From NCBI GenBank assembly GCA_947588895.1, contig CANQBF010000005.1:1-44184 (forward strand): a stretch of DNA of 44,184 nucleotides, read 5' to 3'. The stretch's first letter is position 1. Each line of letters opens with the position of its first letter. The position numbers were made by a program, and so were the translations under genes. This DNA is from an uncultured Bacilli bacterium. GTDB taxonomy: Bacteria > Bacillota_I > Bacilli_A > RF39 > UBA660. Below are positions 24,817 through 31,393 of this stretch, piece by piece. The notes under the pieces are model-generated. The model was not told where the DNA came from, made no database searches, and saw nothing but the letters and a program-made list of their open reading frames with translations.

Positions 24817-25623
24817 TTAACTTACTAATTTTTTATGTGTATCTTTACCAACATATCCATCTACTTTTAATTTATTATCTTGTTGATATTTTTTAACTGC
24901 TTTTAAAGTATCAGGTCCAAATGAACCATCTACTCCACTTTTACCACAACTATAACCTAATTCAATTAATCTTTCTTGTAACCATTTAATATGAATACTA
25001 GCTTTCTTACCCTTATATAATTGATTTTTCGTACAAGCTTCAGTAGTCTTTGGTCCAAATTTACCATCTACTTCTAAATTTAAATTATATTCATCATTTA
25101 GTGCTTTTTGTAATTTTTGACATGCATTATTGTTTATTTGATTATTTTGAATTTGATTTCTATTTTCATAATTTACATATGGAAGATAACCATGTTTCAA
25201 CCATTTATATACTTTTTTACCATTTCTACTTCTTGTACCATCTTTAGCAATTTGTGATTTCAAAACATTATTAGTCCATGCAGCAGTTGCTTCAATTACT
25301 TCCCCATTACCTACATAAATACCGACATGTCCTTTTAACCAAACTAATTCCCCTTTTTCAATTTTACTAAAATCACTAGAAATATTGGTACATTTATTAA
25401 TAATTGTGTCTGCTCCAATATCAGGAACATTATTAGATTTATAAACAGCTCCTCCTCTTTTTTTAGAGAAATCGCCATTCCATCCCCAAAGAATTCCTTT
25501 TATTAAACAAACACAATCAAAATACCAAGTATCTTCATTATGATTACCCCAGCCACTTTTCTTATATTGTGTTTTACTATTTAAAGCCAAATTTAATTTA
25601 GCAATAAATTCATCTAAATCCAT
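24817..25623 (-). CDS. NlpC/P60-like peptidoglycan hydrolase with two peptidoglycan-binding domains (endolysin-like)
   Basis: 268 residues. The N-terminal part (about 1-150) has a catalytic Cys in YFDCVCLIKG and a His in GHVGIYVGNGEVIEAT, the pattern of NlpC/P60-type cell-wall hydrolases. After an Asn/Gln linker come two PG_binding_1 repeats, marked by VDGKFGPKT and VDGSFGPDTLKAVKKYQ. There is no signal peptide, as in phage endolysins that need a holin. AAGGGG precedes the ATG. It stands alone beside tRNA-Ser and a tiny hydrophobic peptide gene; no other phage genes are visible. It may be a phage remnant or a domesticated lysin. Confidence 0.85.
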   Translation of the reverse strand: MDLDEFIAKLNLALNSKTQYKKSGWGNHNEDTWYFDCVCLIKGILWGWNGDFSKKRGGAVYKSNNVPDIGADTIINKCTNISSDFSKIEKGELVWLKGHVGIYVGNGEVIEATAAWTNNVLKSQIAKDGTRSRNGKKVYKWLKHGYLPYVNYENRNQIQNNQINNNACQKLQKALNDEYNLNLEVDGKFGPKTTEACTKNQLYKGKKASIHIKWLQERLIELGYSCGKSGVDGSFGPDTLKAVKKYQQDNKLKVDGYVGKDTHKKLVS

Positions 25624-25692
25624 AAAATCCCCTTCTATTTATTATATGAAAAAATTGCTACTAAATTATTTACAAATAACTATCAAAACATT

Positions 25693-25714
25693 AAAAAAAG
25701 CTCAATTTGAGCTT
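25693..25714 (-). terminator. terminator of tRNA-Ser
   Basis: Minus strand AAGCTCAA and TTGAGCTT form an 8-bp stem followed by seven Us, just after the tRNA. Confidence 0.85.
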
Positions 25715-25725
25715 AAAATTCTAAG

Positions 25726-25816
25726 TGGCGGAGCAGGAGAGATTTGAACTCTCGCGTCAGTTACCCGACCTACACCCTTAGCAGGGGCGCCTCTTCAGCC
25801 TCTTGAGTACTACTCC
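25726..25816 (-). tRNA. tRNA-Ser (GCU), CCA encoded
   Basis: The minus strand folds into a class II tRNA with a 7-bp acceptor stem (GGAGTAG with CTGCTCC), a long variable arm, a T-arm with GTTCAAATC, and a CCA end at 25726-25728. The anticodon loop is CTGCTAA, so the anticodon is GCT and reads AGC/AGU. Confidence 0.95.
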
Positions 25817-25835
25817 ATACCAAGAATACTTTTAT

Positions 25836-25864
25836 AGTTTATCATAAGTATTCAAGTAAGTCAA
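25836..25864 (-). promoter_or_regulatory. promoter of tRNA-Ser
   Basis: Minus strand TTGACT (25859-25864), 17 bases, TAAACT (25836-25841), about 20 bases before the mature tRNA. GAATACTT/AAGTATTC form a hairpin across this region. Confidence 0.65.
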
Positions 25865-25908
25865 TTCTAACTTCATCATTTATTATATTATAAGTTAAGT
25901 AATTTATA

Positions 25909-26757
25909 CTAACTTGCTAATATATTTCTAATCGCACTTAAATTTTCATTTTGAAGTGAAATATAATCATTTGCTGTTTCACTATTTGTTATCATATCTT
26001 TAATAACGATTTCTTCTGCTTTATTTTTAATTAAATCTTTCATTAAATCAGTCTCGGCTTCACTTTCTAGTTTAATAAAAGCTTTATATTTAGAATTTTT
26101 AAATTTATTTTTAATATCACTAATAGCACTATCACTACCTGATGATGCTATATCTTCTAAAGATATAATATTAAAACCATAATGTTCTAAATATTTAAAA
26201 ACATTTGATGATACTACTAAAGTATTACTTTCACTATCTTTAGCAATACTTCTAAGTTCAGCATCAATCCATGATACATCAGAATATAATTCATCATATT
26301 TTTTTTCTACTTCATCTTCTTTAACTGTATTATCTAAATATTCAATTAAAGTATTTTTAATATTTTTAGCAAGCATTAAGAAATTATTTGGAGCTAACCA
26401 TAATTCTCTAATATTATTTTGATATTCTAATCCATATGTTGCATCAATAATTAATAATTTATTATTTTTATTAATTAAAGACTTAGCTAATTCTTTTTCA
26501 TTGTCTATACCCATATATATAAATAAATCTCCTTTAGCATAATCTTCAATTTGTTTATTAGTTAAACTATAATTATTTAAATCGACTCCATTTGGATAAA
26601 TACTAGTAACTACACTATTATCTCCATATAAGTAATCTATTATATAACTTACCGGATAAACAGTTGTATATATATTAGCATTATCAAGCGTTGTTTCATT
26701 AAAACTACATCCCGTTAATATTAATAATCCCATTATTAAAACTATCACTTTTTTCAA
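25909..26757 (-). CDS. ZnuA/AdcA-like lipoprotein lacking the metal-binding histidines
   Basis: 282 residues. The lipobox LLILTGC marks a membrane-anchored lipoprotein. The fold follows metal-ABC substrate-binding proteins: TSIYPNGVDLNNYSLTNKQI, then GDLFIYMG, a LWLAPNN stretch, and a C-lobe beginning VSSNVFKYLEHYGFN. In ZnuA-type proteins the first has DPH, the second DPHxWL and the third a His near VFHxAF; here these positions are Asn, Glu and Ser/Asn, so no metal site remains. No permease or ATPase is adjacent. I place the start at a TTG (26757) behind AGGTGA. It is last in an envelope operon with PAP2 and GT2 genes. A changed ligand or structural role is inferred. Confidence 0.75.
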   Translation of the reverse strand: MKKVIVLIMGLLILTGCSFNETTLDNANIYTTVYPVSYIIDYLYGDNSVVTSIYPNGVDLNNYSLTNKQIEDYAKGDLFIYMGIDNEKELAKSLINKNNKLLIIDATYGLEYQNNIRELWLAPNNFLMLAKNIKNTLIEYLDNTVKEDEVEKKYDELYSDVSWIDAELRSIAKDSESNTLVVSSNVFKYLEHYGFNIISLEDIASSGSDSAISDIKNKFKNSKYKAFIKLESEAETDLMKDLIKNKAEEIVIKDMITNSETANDYISLQNENLSAIRNILAS

Positions 26758-26779
26758 ATTAATCACCTATTAAATTTTA

Positions 26780-27391
26780 CTATAAAGATTCTTTAGAATC
26801 AATATAATAAGTTAAAATTAAAATTAAAACTGTTGACAATAACATTGCTCCAATTACATCACTAGCAAAGTGAGCTCCTAAATAAATCCGACTTATACCA
26901 ATTATTATTGGAAGTATTCCTAAAATAATTTCTAAAAATATTTTTAATTTTTTATTAAGTTTACTTTTTGAAACTAAATATACTAGAATACCATACATTG
27001 ATACGGAAGCCATTGTATGTCCACTAGGATAACTAAAAGTAGTTTCAGTAACTAAAGCTAAAATAGTTGGTCTAGCTCTTCTAATAATTATTTTAACTAC
27101 ATTATTTAAAATAGTTGATACAATTAAAGTAAATGCTACTAAATAACCTTTCTTATTATCTTTTTTTAAGATAAATGCACATAAGAAAAAGATAACTAAT
27201 AAAACAATAAAGATTGTACTTCCAAAGAAAGTTATAGATTTAAAAATATTACTAATCAAAGGTGTCATTTTAAAAGTTACAATTTCATATATAAATGTAT
27301 CAAACTTACTAACTACATCAAATTTAACTAAAAGCGTTATAATAATAAATAAAATACTACATAACCATATACTATACTTTTTAATTTTCAT
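26780..27391 (-). CDS. PAP2-family membrane phosphatase
   Basis: 203 residues with six hydrophobic segments. The three phosphatase motifs are complete: KIIIRRARP, YPSGH and SRIYLGAHFASDV. Such enzymes dephosphorylate undecaprenyl pyrophosphate or phosphatidyl phosphates at the outer face of the membrane. The start at 27391 is supported by AAAGGAAAG upstream and overlaps the GT2 gene by 11 bases. Its place in an operon with a glycosyltransferase suggests recycling of a lipid carrier, but the substrate cannot be read from the sequence. Confidence 0.9.
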   Translation of the reverse strand: MKIKKYSIWLCSILFIIITLLVKFDVVSKFDTFIYEIVTFKMTPLISNIFKSITFFGSTIFIVLLVIFFLCAFILKKDNKKGYLVAFTLIVSTILNNVVKIIIRRARPTILALVTETTFSYPSGHTMASVSMYGILVYLVSKSKLNKKLKIFLEIILGILPIIIGISRIYLGAHFASDVIGAMLLSTVLILILTYYIDSKESL

Positions 27392-28427
27392 TTTTCTTCT
27401 TTCCTTTAAACACAAATTCTCTTAATACTACTAAATTAAATGTCCATAAAATAGTATCAACAATTATTTTGATTAAAACTATTGGTATCTTAATTAAACT
27501 ACTTAAATAAGTAACAAAACAACCTGATATAAACATTATCAAAATAGCAACACTATAATACTTAACTAAAGATTTAACACTAATATTTTTAAATACTACT
27601 TTTGAATTAATAATATAATTATAAATTGATGATACTACTCTAGCTAGAATAGTTGCAGCTAAAATTTTAGTATTAAAATCAAGTATTCCTAAAAAGATAC
27701 TAAATAATATAATATCAACGATAAATGAACTAAATGATGATAAAAAATATTTAGCAAATAAGCGATATATTAATATGCTATCTTTTAATGGATTAAAATG
27801 ACTTGTTGCATTACTATTAATATAAATTGTATCAATTGGAATTTCAATTATTTCAATATCTTCTTGTTTACAATTAATTAGCATATTAGTTTCATATTCA
27901 TATCTTTCACCTGGAGTATCAATAAATTTATACATTAAATATTTACTAAAACCCCTAAGTCCTGTTTGAGTATCACTAATATCTAAACCAATAAATATTT
28001 TAAAAATATTTCTTGTGATAATATTTCCATAACGACTTTTAAATGGCACATTTTCTTTTTCAAAATCTCTAACTCCTAATATTAAAGATTCTTTATTATT
28101 TAATATTTCTTGAGCTATTTTTTTAATATCACTTACTGAATGTTGACCATCACAATCAGCCGTTACTACTCCTTCAATATTGGGATATTTATTTAATAAG
28201 TAGTTAAAAGCATTTTTTATTGCTCTTCCCTTACCAAAATTTTTATAATGTTTAAATAATTCTATTCCCTTTTTTTCTAATTTTTCAAAAAACTTTTTAT
28301 GTTCATCACTACTACCATCATTAATAACTAAAATATGATTAAATTCTTTTTGTAATTCATTAAGAAATATTTCCATTATTTTTTCATCAGGGTCAAGTGT
28401 TGGAACGATAATAAATATATTTTTCAT
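27381..28427 (-). CDS. GT2 glycosyltransferase fused to GtrA-like membrane domain
   Basis: 348 residues. Residues 1-225 are a dolichol-phosphate-mannose-synthase-type GT2 domain (FIIVPTLDPDEKI, then LVINDGSSDE and the DCDGQH metal motif). Residues about 225-345 contain four membrane helices of the GtrA type (SFIVDIILFSIFLG at the start, NYIINSKVVFK in the middle). This fusion transfers a sugar to a polyprenyl-phosphate carrier and flips or anchors it. AAAGGTAA precedes the ATG. Operon partners are a PAP2 phosphatase and two extracellular proteins, pointing to cell-envelope glycan synthesis. Confidence 0.9.
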   Translation of the reverse strand: MKNIFIIVPTLDPDEKIMEIFLNELQKEFNHILVINDGSSDEHKKFFEKLEKKGIELFKHYKNFGKGRAIKNAFNYLLNKYPNIEGVVTADCDGQHSVSDIKKIAQEILNNKESLILGVRDFEKENVPFKSRYGNIITRNIFKIFIGLDISDTQTGLRGFSKYLMYKFIDTPGERYEYETNMLINCKQEDIEIIEIPIDTIYINSNATSHFNPLKDSILIYRLFAKYFLSSFSSFIVDIILFSIFLGILDFNTKILAATILARVVSSIYNYIINSKVVFKNISVKSLVKYYSVAILIMFISGCFVTYLSSLIKIPIVLIKIIVDTILWTFNLVVLREFVFKGKKKNEN

Positions 28428-28430
28428 AAA

Positions 28431-29576
28431 TTACCTTTCTGTTACTGAGGCCATATCAACTAATTTATAACCACCATTATAATAAATAAAATATAACCTA
28501 TCATGCATTGTATCAACTAAATCTTTACCACTTACTATCATATTCTTATCTAAATAAACTTCAACACTAAAAGCATTTTCATTATATATAATAAACTTAC
28601 TTAATGATTCATTAGTAAAAGTTGGACTCTTTAATTTATGATTACTAACAAATGTAATATCAATACTTCTACTCCATTTATATGCCATATTATACATATA
28701 TGAATCATTAATTAAATATGGTTTAATAACTTCAAAGCCATGATTTGTACCTTGTAAATCATCACTTAAGAATAAACTATATGTTTCAGCAAATTTTAAT
28801 ATATCAAAATCATCTTTAATATAATTTTTAGCATCTTCATATTCATTAATCTCTTTAAAATTATTATCAATATTTATTTTATTATCTTCTAATTTATACT
28901 CTACTTCTTTATCATTTTCATCTAATATTTTTATACTTGGTTTAGTAAATAAATTATTAATTGTATATACTTGCCTTTTACTTATTTCAACATAATTAGT
29001 TAATTTTTCTAATCCTTTTATCTCTTCTTCTTTAACTTTATCTTCTTCATTTGCTAATTTATCATTGATATATAATTTGTAATTACTTGGAATAGTTATT
29101 TCATAATTATATAATCCATTATCTAAATAATTTTGATAATCTAAAATCTCCCATTCATAAATAGTTAATATTGCCATTCTTTTATATTTATTTTTACATT
29201 TTAATGAAACTTTACTAATTAATTTATTTTCATTATATAAATCATAGACATATATATCATTAGTACTTTCTTTAACATTTTTTTTAATTTTTAAATTATT
29301 ACTTTTATAAAATTTATTTAATGAATCTTTAATATTTATATTACTATTTTCATATGCACTAATTTTAATATCATCCTCATTAATATCTTTTAATAAAGTA
29401 CCATTTTCAGTAATATATACAATATAATTATCAATTAAATTTCTTTCATATAAAATCATACTTTTATATACATAACCTAAAAAAACACATCCAAATATAA
29501 TTAATATTGAAAGCATTATAATCATACTTTTTTTATATAAACTAAAACGACGCCATTTTCTTTTAATCTTTCTCAT
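28431..29576 (-). CDS. membrane-anchored extracellular protein of unknown function (TcaA-like layout)
   Basis: 381 residues: a basic N-terminus (RKIKRKWRRF), one membrane helix (about 17-38), and a long extracellular part. A segment with YEITIPSNYKLYINDKLAN followed by beta-rich sequence recalls the Ig-like repeats of TcaA-type proteins, and the C-terminus (SKFIIYNENAFSVEVYLDK) has an NTF2-like look. Both are impressions, not firm matches. I use the ATG at 29576, since a longer frame overlaps the upstream gene. It lies between the phosphodiester glycosidase and GT2-GtrA genes in the same operon. Confidence 0.7.
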   Translation of the reverse strand: MRKIKRKWRRFSLYKKSMIIMLSILIIFGCVFLGYVYKSMILYERNLIDNYIVYITENGTLLKDINEDDIKISAYENSNINIKDSLNKFYKSNNLKIKKNVKESTNDIYVYDLYNENKLISKVSLKCKNKYKRMAILTIYEWEILDYQNYLDNGLYNYEITIPSNYKLYINDKLANEEDKVKEEEIKGLEKLTNYVEISKRQVYTINNLFTKPSIKILDENDKEVEYKLEDNKINIDNNFKEINEYEDAKNYIKDDFDILKFAETYSLFLSDDLQGTNHGFEVIKPYLINDSYMYNMAYKWSRSIDITFVSNHKLKSPTFTNESLSKFIIYNENAFSVEVYLDKNMIVSGKDLVDTMHDRLYFIYYNGGYKLVDMASVTER

Positions 29577-29578
29577 AA

Positions 29579-30619
29579 TTATCTCTTTTCTACAACAAAG
29601 GCCGTTGGTAATTTCCATGATGAATTATGATAATAAAATGTTACTGATGACATTTCAAATTTATCATTATAATACATACTAGATGATGAACCACCATCAA
29701 TATTTGCAGCATTAACTGCCCCATATTGACTCATTATTTCAATTAAATCTTGCGCTGTTGCTCCCAAATGACCACTTGCACCACGACCATCAGTTACTAA
29801 AAGTAAAATCGCCCCATCACTTCTTTGACCAATAGCTGTTCTGGGATTTGCACCACTTCCATTACCATAAGTAATTCTTTCTTCACCATTAATTATTAAC
29901 TTAACAAAATGGTTATTGGCATCACTTGCTTCTTCTTGAAAGGCAACGGCATCTCTAATTTTTTCTTCTTTAATTAAATTTTCAACTTGCTCTTTATTTT
30001 TACCTTCAATATCAATGATTTTTAAAAGATTATCTTCCCCAAAACCAATTAAATGAAGTCCTCTTATACCGGCTGGATTATTATATTCTATTTTACCTTC
30101 TCTTACAACTAAACCAAGAGGTCTTCCTCCTTTATTACCAGTTGATTCATATAATCCTCCATTAATTCCTGCAATGGCATTGGCATCATTAACTAATTTA
30201 TCTAAAGTAACACCATATTCTTTCCAACTACCATCATATATGGTCGATAATTTAACCCGTGATGGGTCATTTACTATTAACATTTTAGCAAAATAAGTAC
30301 TACCTGATATTTCTACTAGCTCTATTCCATCTTTATCTAAATCAGAATCAGTATTAATTAAACTATTATCAATTTCTTCATCAAAAGCTTGCATACTGTT
30401 ACTATTGACTATTTCTTGAACACTTTCATCATCCATTAATAAACCAACAACAAATTTCATTTGTCCTGTTTCAAGCATGGTTGTTACAAATAAATTTCTT
30501 GCATGTTCACTTGGACCATAACAAAACATTAAACACATTAAATAAACTATTATAAATAAAACTAAAACAAATACTAAAATAAAACTTAATAATTTTCCAA
30601 CTACTTTAACTGCTTTCAA
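29579..30619 (-). CDS. membrane-anchored phosphodiester glycosidase (NAGPA family)
   Basis: 346 residues. One N-terminal membrane helix (about 8-33) anchors an extracellular NAGPA domain, with AIAGINGGLY, RPLGLVVREGK, NPRTAIGQRSDGAILLLVTDGR (shortened) and the closing ANIDGGSSSSMYY. The family cleaves sugar-phosphodiester bonds, such as those in GlcNAc-1-P-linked glycans. The start codon is TTG at 30617-30619, supported by AGGAAGTG upstream; no ATG occurs before the membrane helix. It is the first gene of the envelope operon 30619-25909. Confidence 0.88.
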   Translation of the reverse strand: MKAVKVVGKLLSFILVFVLVLFIIVYLMCLMFCYGPSEHARNLFVTTMLETGQMKFVVGLLMDDESVQEIVNSNSMQAFDEEIDNSLINTDSDLDKDGIELVEISGSTYFAKMLIVNDPSRVKLSTIYDGSWKEYGVTLDKLVNDANAIAGINGGLYESTGNKGGRPLGLVVREGKIEYNNPAGIRGLHLIGFGEDNLLKIIDIEGKNKEQVENLIKEEKIRDAVAFQEEASDANNHFVKLIINGEERITYGNGSGANPRTAIGQRSDGAILLLVTDGRGASGHLGATAQDLIEIMSQYGAVNAANIDGGSSSSMYYNDKFEMSSVTFYYHNSSWKLPTAFVVEKR

Positions 30620-30652
30620 GAAGACACTTCCTCACTACTTTTGTATATCAAA

Positions 30653-30681
30653 ATATTATCATAGATAGTAATATTATTCAA
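30653..30681 (-). promoter_or_regulatory. promoter of the envelope operon
   Basis: Minus strand TTGAAT (30676-30681), 17 bases, TAATAT (30653-30658), between the terminator of the TasA-like pair and the TTG start. Confidence 0.65.
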
Positions 30682-30694
30682 GATTATTGCTTAG

Positions 30695-30719
30695 AAAAAG
30701 TGAGATTTATTCTCACTTT
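30695..30719 (-). terminator. terminator of the TasA-like/BspA-like pair
   Basis: Minus strand AAAGTGAGA and TCTCACTTT form a 9-bp stem with a 5-base loop, followed by a short U-run. Confidence 0.8.
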
Positions 30720-30753
30720 CAAATACATATTTTATTAATTATATTTAATGATA

Positions 30754-31392
30754 TTATCTAACTGAATTTTGAACTTCACATTTTAAATCATCTAGTGAAA
30801 TATATACATTTAATGATGTATCAGCTAAATAATTTTGTTCATTATTTCTATTTTTTAATGTTATATATCCTTTAATATAATCCTTTTGATTACCAGTTAA
30901 ATTAAATTCTAATTTACTAGTTATATTTTTTGAAACTTTCATACTACTTAAATCGATATCATCACTATCACCTTGAATACTTAAATGCATAATTAAATCT
31001 TCTGGTCTTACTATATCACTCATATTGCCTTCCATTGTTAATTTAATTTTAGCACTACATTTTTGTCTTAAATCATCTTTAGCTCCTGTTACTTCAATCG
31101 AAACTAAATTTTTATTAGCATCAGTAATTGTTTTAACATATGGTAATGTATCATTATCAGTACCATAAAAATCGCCAATGTTACCAATTGCAAAATCAGT
31201 AGCACTCATATGAACATGTAACTTATCAGTTACTGTTTTTAACAAAACTACTTCATTAGATATAGAGGAAACTTCAAATAAACTTTTTGCTCTACCATTT
31301 GCATTAACTGTAAAGTAAGCATAAGTTGTACCCCCAACTAATACTAATATTGCCAATAATAATACAATTATTTTTAATCTACTCTTCTTCAT
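30754..31392 (-). CDS. small exported TasA-like protein
   Basis: 212 residues consisting only of the module shared with the proteins at 16880 and 31394. A signal/membrane segment (about 7-26, ending GGTTYAYFTV) is followed by SATDFAIGNIGDFYG, a Cys in KCSAKIKLTMEG, LDLSS-like strands, and the end TSLNVYISLDDLKCEV. Two Cys bracket the second half and could form a disulfide. The GTTYAYF cleavage-region pattern and jelly-roll-like strand order resemble SipW-processed TasA/CalY fibre proteins. It starts two bases after the stop of the BspA-like gene, with AAGGAG inside that gene's last codons, so the pair is translationally coupled. No SipW peptidase is in the window. TasA relationship is inferred. 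Confidence 0.75.
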   Translation of the reverse strand: MKKSRLKIIVLLLAILVLVGGTTYAYFTVNANGRAKSLFEVSSISNEVVLLKTVTDKLHVHMSATDFAIGNIGDFYGTDNDTLPYVKTITDANKNLVSIEVTGAKDDLRQKCSAKIKLTMEGNMSDIVRPEDLIMHLSIQGDSDDIDLSSMKVSKNITSKLEFNLTGNQKDYIKGYITLKNRNNEQNYLADTSLNVYISLDDLKCEVQNSVR

Positions 31393-31393
31393 G

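Noticed and set aside
26758-26766. GTG start at 26766 for the ZnuA-like lipoprotein
   Set aside because: It would place the AGGTGA site inside the gene; the TTG at 26757 has correct spacing and leaves a normal lipoprotein signal.
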